From Bog-159 sp963785255 (GTDB lineage Bacteria; Acidobacteriota; Terriglobia; Bryobacterales; Bryobacteraceae), in NCBI GenBank assembly GCA_963785255.1, contig CAWAUR010000012.1, positions 124,001 through 188,000 on the forward strand: a stretch of 64,000 nt of DNA. The letters run 5' to 3'. The translations under genes and the position numbers were made by a program. Shown here piece after piece: positions 1-8,178 of the stretch (positions within the stretch are counted from its first letter, which is position 1; each line of letters begins with the position of its first letter). The notes under the pieces are model-generated. The model was not told the origin of the DNA and searched no databases. It was given only the letters and a program-made list of their open reading frames with translations.

Positions 1-1970
1 ATGCGGGCGTTCTCTTCATCCTGCTTGATCTTGGCCGCCCGCGCGCGCAGCTTCTCTTCGCCGGAGTTCTTAGCGATGCCCAACTTGTCGAGATCGTGCT
101 GCACTTCGGTGGTGACGATGCCATCCCGCAGCACCATGGAGTGCTCCGCGCTGGGCATCGCCACTTTCTTGCCGCCGGCGAAGATCTCATGCCGCCCATG
201 CTCTTCGTACCACTTGGTGAGCGTGGCGGTCATGTGCATCTTCTCGATGATGTTGCGCCAGCCGATGCCAGTATTGTAAGCGCAGAAAGAAATCTCGCCT
301 TCCTGCGTGGCGTAGGGGATGATGCACTGCTCGGTGCGGCGGAAATCGTAATTGAAAAGATCCTGGAACCACATGCCCGCGATCAGCAGGAAGTTCCAGC
401 GGTCCTGGCGGCGCTTTTCGATATCCGCCATGGTGCGGTCCGAGCCCACTTTGCCGTAGTTCTTGCCGGTGGCGCCGAAAGTCTTGTCCAGCTTCTTCAT
501 CAGGTCGCTGAGCTTGAAATGCGTGGGCGACTTGAAAGGATCGTAATTGCGCGCCGTCGCCAGCGCCATGCCGATAATCGAAAGCCATTTGCCGCGCGCC
601 GCGTCGTTGACGCGGGCCACATCTTTGGCCAATTGATCGGCGTTCCAGAACGAAGTGACGGGCGCGGATTCGCCGGTCAGCTTATCCACCATCACGGCCA
701 TACCCACGCCGCAATTGGGATGGCATCCGCAGCTCAACTGGCCCCATTGGTAGTCGGGGCCGTGCACCAGGTCGGACCAATCCGAGAAGGTGCTGATGAA
801 CGAGAGCGGGAACCAGTCGCGGGCAGGCTCGCCCAGGCCGGTCTGATTCTTCACGTCGTGCGCCAGGTGCGCCAGCGTATAGCGCTGCGCCATGCGGCGT
901 TCGTCGGTGACGGCTTCGTCGCGGCCAGTGAAGGAAACCGGCTGGAACGACAGGAACGGGATGCGCTTCGGATTGTCCAGCGCGAACTGGATCACGCGGC
1001 CAACCTGCTCGTTGTTGATGCCGTTGATCAGCGTAATTACCGGGACGATATCGACGCCATTGGTGTACAGGTTCTCGATGGCGCGCAGCTTCACGTCGAA
1101 CAGGTTGCCGACTTTGCGGTGCGAATTGGCGGCATTGCCGATACCGTCGAATTGCAGGTAGGCGTAGCGCAGGCCCGCATCGGCCGCTTTGCGGCAAAAC
1201 TCGGGGCTCTTGGCGAACTCGATGCCGTTGGTGGCGGCCTGCACGCTGGTGTAGCCCACTTTGCGCGCGTAACTCACGGCGTCCAGAAAGTACGGCGAAA
1301 TGGTCGGCTCGCCACCGGAGAACTGCACCGACATCTGGCGTTTCGGCTTGATGGTGATGGCGTTGTCGAGCAGCGTCTGAATGTCTTCCCAGGTCAGTTC
1401 ATGCACGAAGCCGACTTGATTGGCGTCCATAAAACACGGATCGCACATCATGTTGCAGCGGTTGGTGAGGTCGATGGTGAGCACCGAACCGCGCCCGTGC
1501 GTGATGGTGCTGGTCCCGTGATGGTGCAGGCGCTCGTCGTTGTGCGCGCGGATATCGCGGCCGGGGAAGCACTCTTCCAGGTGCTTGAAGAAGACCGTGT
1601 CGATGGACATCACGTCTTCGAAATGGCCGTGAATCGGACAATCCTTCACCATCAGGATCTTGCCGTCGCGCTCGATGATCTGGGCCTTGATTTCGCCGAC
1701 TTTCTCATTGAGCAGGACGGAGACCTGCTTCTTGCCGCTCAGGATCTCCTCGCGGGCCTCGGGGACGCAGCGCGGGCACAGTGAATCGGTCTCGCGCGGC
1801 CAGCCCAGCGGCGGCTTGGCCTTCTGGTACGACTTGAGCAGCGGTTTTTCGGACCAGTTGGGAGTGAATGACGGGTTCTGCTTGATCTGGTTGGCTTTAT
1901 CGAAAACGGTCCACGCCGCTTTCGCCGCGTAGGTCAGGGCTTTTTCCGCGTATTTAATAGGTTTGTGCAT
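1..1970 (-). CDS. Tes-like radical SAM enzyme, 3' end outside window
   Basis: The gene starts at ATG 1970 behind a GAGGAG ribosome site and runs off position 1, leaving 656 codons without a stop. An N-terminal metal-site region has Cys65, Cys68 and Cys111 (CPRC ... CPIHGH). The radical SAM cluster motif CX3CX2C is at Cys172/176/179, followed by the GGE motif near 219-221. Extra cysteines sit at 414, 416, 420 (CGCHPNCG), 549 and 563 (FCAYN). This rubredoxin-like site plus radical SAM core plus auxiliary-cluster plan is that of archaeal tetraether synthase (Tes) and its bacterial homologues. Bacterial relatives have been proposed to join fatty-acid tails into membrane-spanning lipids, which Acidobacteria make as iso-diabolic acid. 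That substrate is my inference; the family call rests on visible motifs. No co-transcribed neighbour is visible. Confidence 0.8.
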   Translation of the reverse strand, partial: MHKPIKYAEKALTYAAKAAWTVFDKANQIKQNPSFTPNWSEKPLLKSYQKAKPPLGWPRETDSLCPRCVPEAREEILSGKKQVSVLLNEKVGEIKAQIIERDGKILMVKDCPIHGHFEDVMSIDTVFFKHLEECFPGRDIRAHNDERLHHHGTSTITHGRGSVLTIDLTNRCNMMCDPCFMDANQVGFVHELTWEDIQTLLDNAITIKPKRQMSVQFSGGEPTISPYFLDAVSYARKVGYTSVQAATNGIEFAKSPEFCRKAADAGLRYAYLQFDGIGNAANSHRKVGNLFDVKLRAIENLYTNGVDIVPVITLINGINNEQVGRVIQFALDNPKRIPFLSFQPVSFTGRDEAVTDERRMAQRYTLAHLAHDVKNQTGLGEPARDWFPLSFISTFSDWSDLVHGPDYQWGQLSCGCHPNCGVGMAVMVDKLTGESAPVTSFWNADQLAKDVARVNDAARGKWLSIIGMALATARNYDPFKSPTHFKLSDLMKKLDKTFGATGKNYGKVGSDRTMADIEKRRQDRWNFLLIAGMWFQDLFNYDFRRTEQCIIPYATQEGEISFCAYNTGIGWRNIIEKMHMTATLTKWYEEHGRHEIFAGGKKVAMPSAEHSMVLRDGIVTTEVQHDLDKLGIAKNSGEEKLRARAAKIKQDEENAR

Positions 1971-2390
1971 TCCGTTTTGAACTCCTCATGGGGGTTGCCA
2001 GCACAATGCCCTGCAACCACCTGGTTTAGTATAAGACGCGCTCGCGCACAATGGGCCGCGTGCCCAATGACCCTAGTATAGTTAAGGTCGGTTAACCAAG
2101 ACCACGGGTAGCCATCAAACTGTTGATTTCCTTGGTTGTATGGCAAGTTGGGGTGTTGAACGGCGGATTTTGGCCGATGGCGGGGTGAACGACGGTAGGT
2201 CATTGAAAGCGCTTGGGTTAGATGGGCTGCGGCGTTGCGAAGCTTGGTAGCCTCCTTCCAGAGCGCTGGGGTCGATCCCTTCGCCTGGTTCAAGCAGGCG
2301 GGTTTGAATTCTCGGCCCGTCCTGCTGATTCCCGCACGCTTACATTTTCTCAAGAATTTTTCCCAGCCGCGCGACTATCTCAAGCTAACC
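1971..2390. other. Intergenic stretch with possible IS66-type transposase scrap
   Basis: This 420-base gap holds no complete gene. On the plus strand, positions 2199-2300 read without stops as a peptide containing SLVASFQSAGVDPFAWF, which resembles the C-terminal end of IS66-family transposases (SLV-S-x(5)-VDP-aW). The reading frame continues into the amidase downstream, so a TTG start at 2235 could formally extend that protein. I regard the segment as a decayed fragment and not as part of the amidase. Confidence 0.35.
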
Positions 2391-3512
2391 GTGAAGGGAC
2401 CTTCCATCCTCAGGCCGAGAGCCGCGCGCATCGCGCAAGCCGCTCAGTCCATCGACGATCCGGTTTTGCGCCTGCGATTCCTAAGGACTGCGGTGCGCCC
2501 GTCGCGGCTGGCCCTCCGATTACGCCGTCGGAGTACCTGGACCGGCCTGCTGTTGGCGCTGCCGATTCCCTTCCTGGTGGGCGACGTGGGACGCAAGCTG
2601 CAGCCGGTCGAGATCGCTCCGCTGCCCCCGCCGTCGCTCCCCGGCGACTCTCCAGAACCGGTGCCGGTCTGGCTCGTCGAGCACACCACCGATTCCGAGG
2701 TCTACAGCAACGGGTTGCGCATCGACACGCGCTTCACGGTTTCGAATCGCGCCCGGGCTTATACGGCATTCCCGCGCAGCGCGCTTTCGCGGCACAGCGG
2801 AGTCCGCCGGAACGAACCGGCGGGCATCGTATATCACACCACCGAGAGTTGCCAGGCGCCCTTCGAGGCGCAGCAGACGCCGGTGCTGAAACGGCTTGGC
2901 GAATCGCTGCTCGAATATGTGCGCAGGAAACGCGCCTATCATTATCTGATCGACCGGTTTGGGCGCGTGTACCGGGTGGTGGCCGAATCCGATAGCGCCG
3001 ATCATGCCGGCTATTCCGTGTGGGCCGATAGCCAGTGGTTCTACCTGAACCTGAACGAAAGCTTCCTCGGCGTCTCCTTCGAAGCCCAGTCGCAGGCGCC
3101 CGCCAAGGACGAAATCGCGAACCCCGCACAGATCCGATCCGCTGCCATGCTCACCGAAATGCTGCGCAGCCGTTACCGGATTCCGGCGGAGAATTGCGTC
3201 ACGCACGCCCAGGTATCTGTGAATCCTTCGAACATGTTGGTGGGCTACCATACCGACTGGGTGGCGGGCTTCCCGTTTGCCGCGTTGGGGTTGCCCGATA
3301 ACTACCGCGCGGCGCCGCCTGCGCTGTGGGCCTTCGGTTTCGAATGCGATCCGGCCTGGTTGGCGGCGGGCGCGCACGGCGTTGCCTTGGGCGCGAAGTT
3401 GGCGGAGCAGGATGTGGATCGGGGCGCGGCCGCCGCCCACTTGCGTCCGGCGGTCTACCGCAAAGCCTTGCGCCAACGCTATCGCGCCTGGCTGGGCGAA
3501 ACCAGCCGGTAG
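2391..3512 (+). CDS. PGRP-type N-acetylmuramoyl-L-alanine amidase, membrane-anchored
   Basis: Predicted peptidoglycan amidase of the Amidase_2/PGRP fold, which cuts the bond between MurNAc and L-Ala of the stem peptide. From the GTG start at 2391 it has 373 residues. A basic arginine-rich stretch is followed by one hydrophobic segment at about 49-64, a proline-rich linker, and the catalytic domain. His149 (YHTTES), His205 (ADHAG) and His272 (VTHAQVS) fit zinc or active-site positions of the family. The start is uncertain: the frame stays open upstream to 2199, and no good ribosome site precedes 2391. The upstream extension looks like a transposase scrap, so I prefer the shorter form. Likely acts outside the cytoplasmic membrane. 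Confidence 0.72.
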   Translation: MKGPSILRPRAARIAQAAQSIDDPVLRLRFLRTAVRPSRLALRLRRRSTWTGLLLALPIPFLVGDVGRKLQPVEIAPLPPPSLPGDSPEPVPVWLVEHTTDSEVYSNGLRIDTRFTVSNRARAYTAFPRSALSRHSGVRRNEPAGIVYHTTESCQAPFEAQQTPVLKRLGESLLEYVRRKRAYHYLIDRFGRVYRVVAESDSADHAGYSVWADSQWFYLNLNESFLGVSFEAQSQAPAKDEIANPAQIRSAAMLTEMLRSRYRIPAENCVTHAQVSVNPSNMLVGYHTDWVAGFPFAALGLPDNYRAAPPALWAFGFECDPAWLAAGAHGVALGAKLAEQDVDRGAAAAHLRPAVYRKALRQRYRAWLGETSR

Positions 3513-3600
3513 GACAGGCCTCCCGGCCTGTCCAAGACCTTGTGCATTGTGCCCGCCGGCCTCGTAGGCCCGCTCTTCGGCGCGCGAAGCGCGCCGCTGG
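3512..3600. repeat. Palindromic intergenic repeat (GGACAGGCC family)
   Basis: A perfect GGACAGGCC/GGCCTGTCC palindrome at 3512-3533 begins one base inside the amidase stop. It is followed by a GTAGGCCCGCTCTTCGGCG segment with a GCGCGCGAAGCGCGC hairpin. Related copies lie at 41845-41981, 49691-49712 and 59265-59330, and a weaker one near 37365-37420. It behaves like a dispersed REP-type element sitting directly after gene ends. Confidence 0.8.
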
Positions 3601-3756
3601 AGTCTGGACATTTTCCAGTAGACCAAGCCCTAACCGAAGCGTTGGCATTCGGGCTGGACAGCCTTCGCAGATCCGAGCGCTTCGTCCTTACGATACGTGA
3701 CCGGCTACGTACTTGTCAATTCTTGAGCGCTCACGTATATTGGAGAAACGCCTGCT

Positions 3757-4102
3757 GTCGCCAAAAGGAAGAAAGATCCTGCTGCCGTCGCTCTAGGGCG
3801 CAAGGGTGGCAAAAAAGGTGGCCTCGCTAGGGCCGCCAAACTTTCCCCGGCACAACGAAGCGAAAGCGCGCAAAGCTGTTCAGGCACGCTGGGCCAAGAC
3901 GAAGACCAAAAGAAGCGCCGGCTACATAGTAAATGAATTTCAAATCGATGAGGCTGCGCCTGCTATCGATACTTCAAAGAAGGCCCTTTCCGCTTGTCTA
4001 AAACGCATCAAAGAAACCAACGACGAAAAGGAGCTTCTGCGCCTCTCTGAACAGCTTCAAAGAATCGTATTTCGCAGACAGTATCGGAACGCCAAAACCT
4101 AG
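3757..4102 (+). pseudogene. Small basic conserved protein, frameshifted
   Basis: The first part (3757 to about 3860) encodes a Lys/Arg/Gly-rich peptide with AAVALGRKGGKKGGLARAAK followed by LSPAQRSE. The continuation, ARKAVQARWAKTKTK, lies one frame over and runs to the stop at 4102. Together these match a common small soil-bacterial protein of the type (R)KKxPAAVALGRxGGxKGG...LSxxxRxExARKAxQARW. One extra base near 3858 separates the halves, and no standard start codon opens the first half. The role of the family is unknown; the basic composition suggests nucleic-acid binding. A sequencing error could also explain the shift. Confidence 0.6.
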
Positions 4103-4166
4103 CATTATCCAGTCATGGCGCAAAACGCTCCGATGTCTACATAGGAACGGGACCGCCTAGTCCTAC

Positions 4167-4407
4167 ATGCCCAAAATCAAAAAGCCACCGCCGCCGTACT
4201 TCATGAAACATCTAGTTGAACGCTTTCGTGATGGCCGAATCAGGGCTGCTGATTTCAGCGCATTGCAGAATTGGCTAGACACTGAACCAGAAGTGCCTGC
4301 GGGAGAATGTACAAACGCTTTCCAACATTTACTCTGGCCAGTGAAGGCGAAGTGGTCAAGACCTTTCTCGCACCGGCATGGCTCCGCACGGAACGGAGGT
4401 TAAGTGA
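4167..4407 (+). pseudogene. Small unknown protein, two single-base deletions
   Basis: ATG 4167 opens a peptide beginning MPKIKKPPPPYFMKHLVERF. The conceptual protein continues through PEVPAGE, then shifts frame into WYKRFPTFTLASEGEVVKTFLAP, then shifts again into GMAPHGTEVK with stop TGA at 4405-4407. Each shift is explained by loss of one G (TGG-TAC near 4308, GGC-ATG near 4378). The uninterrupted frame from 4167 would stop at 4403 with an unrelated tail. Short, charged and probably cytoplasmic; function unknown. It sits right after another frameshifted small gene. Confidence 0.55.
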
Positions 4408-4652
4408 TGCGACCGGCAATATCCCACAGTCCTCCTGAAAACTAGAACGAACCGTACTTCGGATGCAGGTAGTTTGAAATTGTTTCCACCGAAACGCCCG
4501 GCAGCAGCAGATGCGACGGCGAGAAGCTAGTTTGTACTTCGACAGAAGCATCACGGTTCCGGCACAACACATCTCTGACCTAGCTTAGCTAAGCTAGCTC
4601 AACTCACCGCTGCGTTTTGATACGAGTCCAGACACACCTGATTTCGCTACTC

Positions 4653-4692
4653 TGAATTGGACCCTTTTGATACTCTGATTTGGCCCCACCTG
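4653..4692 (+). repeat. Left terminal inverted repeat of the IS21-family element
   Basis: About 40 bp matching the right end in inverted orientation with only a few mismatches, including the internal CCCTTTTGATACTCT block and a TTTGGCCCCACCTG box. Multiple repeated boxes at each end are typical transposase-binding sites of IS21 elements. Confidence 0.8.
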
Positions 4693-4745
4693 TATAAATC
4701 AGAAACCATGTATCTTGTTTTGGGCGATCGCGCCCGGAAGGAGCC

Positions 4746-6317
4746 ATGGTTTTGGAGAACAGGAGAGCCAAAGTGGAACTATACGAGCAGATCCGGCGGG
4801 AGTATGAACATGGGGCCGGAACCATACGGGCGGTGGCGCGGAAGTTGGGCGTGCACCGGAGGGAGGTGCGCAAAGCATTGGCCAGCGCGGTACCGGCCGA
4901 GCGGAAGATTCCGGAGCGGGAGCGTCCGAGGTTGGCGGCGGCGATTCCATTTATCGATGGGATTCTGGAGAGCGACCGCCAGGCACCGCGCAAGCAGCGA
5001 CACACCGCACACCGGATCTTTACGCGATTGCGGCGGGAGAGGCCGGAAGTGGAGGTGGCCGAATCCACGGTGCGCCGGTATGTGCGCGAAAGAAAAGCCG
5101 CCATGGGTTTGCTGGGCCGGGAGACCTTTGTGCCGCAATCGTATACGTGGGGCAGCGAGGGGCAGGTGGATTGGTACGAAGGCTGGGCGGAGTTCGACGG
5201 GGAGCGGCGCAAGACCTACCAGTTCTGCATGCGCAGCATGGCCAGCGGAGGCGCCTTTCATCGGGCCTATCCGCATGCCAACCAGCAAGCGTTTCTGGAA
5301 GCGCACGAGCTGGCTTTCGCCTATTTCGGCGGGGTCTTCCGGGTGTTGCGGTACGACAATCTGAGGAGTGCGGTAAAGAAAATCCTGCGCGGCCACCAAC
5401 GCGAGGAGACAGTGCGGTTCATTGCTTTCCGCTCGCATTGGGGATTCGAAGCGGAGTTCTGCACGCCGGGGGAAGGGCACGAGAAGGGTGGGGTGGAGGG
5501 CGAGGGAGGGCAGTTCCGGCGCAACCATCTGGTGCCGGTGCCACAGGTCCGGGACCTGGAAGAGTTGAACCTATTGATGACGGCGAGCGCGAAGGAAGAA
5601 GAGGGCCGGGTCATTGCGGGCCGTGCGCAATCCATCGGCGCGGGGATGCTCGTCGAGCGAGAGCATCTCTTGCCGCTAGTGGCGGAAGGGTTCGATCTGG
5701 CCGCGCTGCACTTTCCGGCGGTCAATGGCAGCGGATGCGTGCGGGTATTGACGAACTTCTACTCGGCGCCCTTGCCAGTGGGCACCACGGTCGAGGTGAA
5801 GGTGTACTCGGCCTATGTGGAGGTCTGGCATCAGGGCAAGCGGGTGGCCCGGCATGAGCGGTGTTATGAGCGGCATAAAAAGGTGCTGGAGTTAGAGCAT
5901 TACCTGGATGCGCTGGTGAAGAAGCCGGGAGCGTTGGCGGGATCGACGGCGCTAGAGCAGTGCCGCGCACAAGGCCGCTGGCCGGCCAGTTACGACCGGT
6001 TCTGGGAGGTGCTGCGGCAACGGCAGGGCAAGCCGGAAGGCACGCGCGCCATGATCGACGTGCTGCTGTTGGCCCGCCAGTACGGGCCGGAGCGGGTGCG
6101 ACAAGCGGTGGAAGAAGCGCTGCAGTTAGGGTGTTCGGATGTAGCCGCGGTGCGCTATCAGCTCAGCGTCGGGGGGCGGGAGCCGCAGCGCATAGTGGCG
6201 CCGGCGCAGATCGGAGCGCTGAATCGCTATGACCGGCCGCAACCGCGCCTGGAGGAATATGATCGGTTACGGCCGGGGTGGCCCGTGGACCAAGTGACGA
6301 CGGAGGTGATCCAATGA
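4746..6317 (+). CDS. istA: IS21-family transposase IstA
   Basis: DDE transposase that cuts and joins the element ends, working with the IstB ATPase. The 523-residue protein has an N-terminal helix-turn-helix (about 25-45, TIRAVARKLGVHRREVRKAL). The integrase core has Asp142 (VDWYEG), Asp204 (RYDNL) and Glu251 (KGGVEGEGG) at the expected DDE spacing. A Mu-type C-terminal beta region lies near 330-380. Start ATG 4746 is 54 bp inside the end of the left terminal repeat. The stop TGA overlaps the istB start as ATGA, which suggests translational coupling. Full-length, no lesion visible. Confidence 0.95.
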   Translation: MVLENRRAKVELYEQIRREYEHGAGTIRAVARKLGVHRREVRKALASAVPAERKIPERERPRLAAAIPFIDGILESDRQAPRKQRHTAHRIFTRLRRERPEVEVAESTVRRYVRERKAAMGLLGRETFVPQSYTWGSEGQVDWYEGWAEFDGERRKTYQFCMRSMASGGAFHRAYPHANQQAFLEAHELAFAYFGGVFRVLRYDNLRSAVKKILRGHQREETVRFIAFRSHWGFEAEFCTPGEGHEKGGVEGEGGQFRRNHLVPVPQVRDLEELNLLMTASAKEEEGRVIAGRAQSIGAGMLVEREHLLPLVAEGFDLAALHFPAVNGSGCVRVLTNFYSAPLPVGTTVEVKVYSAYVEVWHQGKRVARHERCYERHKKVLELEHYLDALVKKPGALAGSTALEQCRAQGRWPASYDRFWEVLRQRQGKPEGTRAMIDVLLLARQYGPERVRQAVEEALQLGCSDVAAVRYQLSVGGREPQRIVAPAQIGALNRYDRPQPRLEEYDRLRPGWPVDQVTTEVIQ

Positions 6318-7096
6318 GCGCTGCCGTCCAACCGATGCATGAGGCCGCCATCCGGCAGTATGCCAAACAACTGCGACTACCGACTTTGGGTAGCCAGTTT
6401 GCCAGTCTGGCCGAACAAGCGGTGAAAGAGAAGCAGACCCATCTGAGCTATCTGGAAGCCCTGCTGGAAGGGGAGATCGAGGAACGCGGCCGCAAGGCGA
6501 TGGCGCGGCGGATACAGGAGGCGCGCTTTCCGGCGGTGAAGACTCTGGAGGAGTTCGACTTCCAATGCGCCGCGCACATACCGGCGGGACTGGTGCGGAG
6601 TCTGAGTGAGGGAGGATATTTGGCGCGGAAGGAGCCGATCATTCTTCTGGGTGATACCGGCACGGGGAAAACGCACTTGGCGACTGGGCTGGGGGTCGCG
6701 GCTTGCCGCCAGGGGAAGCGGGCGCGCTTCACTACGGCGGCGGAAATGGTCACCGAACTGATGGAAGCCCAGGGTCACTCCGAGCTGACGCGGGTGAGGA
6801 ATCGGTGGACGCGTTACGACCTGATTGTGATTGACGAACTGGGTTACGTGGTGATGCCGGACACGGCGGCGGAACTGCTGTTTCAAGTCATCGCCGGACG
6901 GGCCGAAAGAGCGGCGGTGATTGTGACAACGAATCTGCCGTTCTCGGAGTGGACCACTAAAATCCCGAATGCGCGGTTGTGCAAGGCGATGCTGGACCGC
7001 TTGACGGATCAGGCGCACATCATCGATACCGGAGACAAGTCGTACCGGTTCCTGCGCACCTTGGAGCGGAAGCAAGGCAAAGGAGCGAAAGCATGA
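6314..7096 (+). CDS. istB: IS21-family helper ATPase IstB
   Basis: AAA+ ATPase of the DnaC/IstB group that assists IstA in target selection and strand transfer. From ATG 6314 it has 260 residues. Walker A is GDTGTGKT and Walker B is LIVIDELGY, followed by a conserved VTTNLPF segment and a Leu-Asp-Arg-Leu region near the C terminus. The start overlaps the istA stop by ATGA, and its own TGA overlaps the next start by ATGA. A GTG at 6278 would add 12 residues, but the coupled ATG is far more likely. Confidence 0.95.
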   Translation: MSAAVQPMHEAAIRQYAKQLRLPTLGSQFASLAEQAVKEKQTHLSYLEALLEGEIEERGRKAMARRIQEARFPAVKTLEEFDFQCAAHIPAGLVRSLSEGGYLARKEPIILLGDTGTGKTHLATGLGVAACRQGKRARFTTAAEMVTELMEAQGHSELTRVRNRWTRYDLIVIDELGYVVMPDTAAELLFQVIAGRAERAAVIVTTNLPFSEWTTKIPNARLCKAMLDRLTDQAHIIDTGDKSYRFLRTLERKQGKGAKA

Positions 7097-7449
7097 GGAG
7101 GCGACAGTGGTATCGGGCGCGGATTGCGTGGGCGGAGATGGTGGCAGGGCGCGGGATTCGCCACTGGGAAGAGGGCGTGTACCTGTTTCGCAGCGAAAAC
7201 CGGGAGGCGGCCTTCCAGCGGGCTCTGGAGATCGGCGAAGGCGGGCAAAGCGGCGGGGAGGAAGAAACCCGGCGGTGCACGCGTTGGGTAGAGACCCGGT
7301 TGGCGGAGGTGATGACACTGGAGTGCCTGGGTGACGAGTTGGACGATGAACCCCTGGAAGTGCAGTGGGTCCGCCTGCCGGCGACGGAAAGGATCGCCTT
7401 CGACCATAAGTTCGAGCCGGCCAAGAAGGTCCCGGCGGCGGTAGAGTGA
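7093..7449 (+). CDS. DUF4288-like passenger protein of the IS
   Basis: A 118-residue protein translated by ATGA overlap from istB and inside the inverted ends, so it travels with the element. It begins with a WYRARI motif and contains an LFRSENREAAFQRALEIG segment, then a TRWVETRLAEVMTL strand. It ends with a VEVxW-type EVQWVRL region. This pattern resembles DUF4288, small stand-alone proteins of unknown function. IS21 elements normally carry only istA and istB, so a third coupled gene is unusual. It may help regulate transposition or serve as a cargo function; neither is shown by sequence. Confidence 0.6.
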   Translation: MRRRQWYRARIAWAEMVAGRGIRHWEEGVYLFRSENREAAFQRALEIGEGGQSGGEEETRRCTRWVETRLAEVMTLECLGDELDDEPLEVQWVRLPATERIAFDHKFEPAKKVPAAVE

Positions 7450-7450
7450 T

Positions 7451-7566
7451 GCCCCGGCGGTCCGAATTTCTTGGAGGGTCCCGGCCTGCGCTACGCCCTA
7501 AACGCTCGGCCTACGGCCTCGCAGGGCTTTGCTACGGCCGGGACCCTCCAAGAAATGGACGGGGCA
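7451..7566. repeat. Long imperfect inverted repeat (hairpin) in the IS 3' region
   Basis: Arms GCCCCGGCGGTCCGAATTTC... (7451-7486) and the complement ending ...CCAAGAAATGGACGGGGC (about 7533-7566) pair over about 30 bases, with ATTTCTTGGAGGGTCCCGGCC exact in both. The 46-base loop is GC-rich with its own GGCC palindromes. It starts two bases after the passenger stop. It could act as a transcription barrier at the IS end or be a nested small repeat; there is no T-run, so it is not a classic intrinsic terminator. Confidence 0.7.
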
Positions 7567-7647
7567 TAATTCCGCGAGATGCGGTCCGTTAGCAATTAAG
7601 GAAGCGGATCAAACAGAGGCGTCTGCACCGGCAGGCGCCACAAAGGC

Positions 7648-7687
7648 CAGGTGGGGCCAAATGAGAGTATCAAAAGGGGCCAAATCA
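7648..7687 (-). repeat. Right terminal inverted repeat of the IS21-family element
   Basis: Inverted copy of the left end: CAGGTGGGGCCAAAT, then GAGAGTATCAAAAGGGGCCA, ending AATCA at 7687. It carries the same two-box structure as the left end. Confidence 0.8.
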
Positions 7688-7935
7688 AGTTGACAAACGC
7701 AACACCTCCACTCCTTTCAGACCTGACACATAGCTTTCCACCATCAAAGTCCGAGATGGCGACTATACGTCAACTGAATTGCTTTTGCCGACGGTTTAGA
7801 GGGGGGCGCTTCCCTACGTGCTGTCTGGAACCACATGTCCGGTGCGGTTTGGCACTCAGCGTAAAATAGCGTGGAATCTGGAACAATGCAATTGTCTACG
7901 CTCCAACATTTAGGCGAATTGTGTAAACTTGGATC

Positions 7936-8178
7936 ATGAAAACCGCCGCCTGCAACGCACGGGCGTTCGAGCCATTTCATCGAGTAGTCGTCGGCCCCTG
8001 CAGCCCGGACGATTTGCAGGTAGCTGAGCAATTCGCCAGAGCAATCGTCCTGCATGACCGCACTCGTATGCTCCCTGAAAGCTTTCGAATTACGATTGGC
8101 GAGAACGACGAACTAAACGGGTTGTCCCCGCTCCTTGTTAAATCCGAGGATTTCGAGACCTTTGGCGATTTATTTTGA
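7936..8178 (+). CDS. Hypothetical protein, 80 residues
   Basis: Opens at ATG 7936 shortly after the IS21 element, in a lower-GC stretch unlike the surrounding genes. The peptide is mixed alpha/beta in character with no membrane segment or recognised motif (SFRITIGENDELNGLSPLL near the middle). It ends where a second open frame, shifted by one base, begins to read as protein-like sequence. It could therefore be the front half of one frameshifted gene joined to the 8135-8620 segment. No function can be assigned. Confidence 0.4.
   Translation: MKTAACNARAFEPFHRVVVGPCSPDDLQVAEQFARAIVLHDRTRMLPESFRITIGENDELNGLSPLLVKSEDFETFGDLF

Larger units (their letters stand above)
4653..7687 (+). mobile_element. 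IS21-family insertion sequence with DUF4288 passenger
   Basis: The element is bounded by related inverted ends. The left end starts TGAATTGGACCCTTTTGATA (4653 on) and the right end, read inward on the other strand, starts TGATTTGGCCCCTTTTGATA (7687 backwards). Both ends then carry a second TTTGGCCCCACCTG box at about 4679-4692. Inside are istA and istB overlapping by ATGA, then a DUF4288 gene overlapping istB by ATGA. All three reading frames are intact. The left flank (ending CGCTACTC) and right flank (starting AGTTGAC) show no convincing target duplication. The total length of 3035 bp is longer than usual because of the passenger gene and a 115-bp hairpin region. Confidence 0.88.

Noticed and set aside
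96..1784. 562-residue plus-strand open frame opposite the radical SAM gene
   Set aside because: Rich in His/Ala/Gly/Val without motifs; it is the antisense of a gene with clear radical SAM motifs.
1934..2353. 139-residue minus-strand frame upstream of the radical SAM gene
   Set aside because: No ribosome site, no protein-like pattern, overlaps the radical SAM start and the transposase-like scrap.
3512..3600. Intrinsic terminators at the GC palindromes
   Set aside because: Stems are strong, but no run of T follows and the same sequence recurs in unrelated positions, so I annotate them as repeats.
2520..3626. 368-residue minus-strand frame over the amidase
   Set aside because: Opposite a gene with PGRP motifs, and it extends into repeat sequence.
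7744..8055. 103-residue minus-strand frame
   Set aside because: Opposite a better plus-strand candidate (7936-8178); mixed composition without motif.
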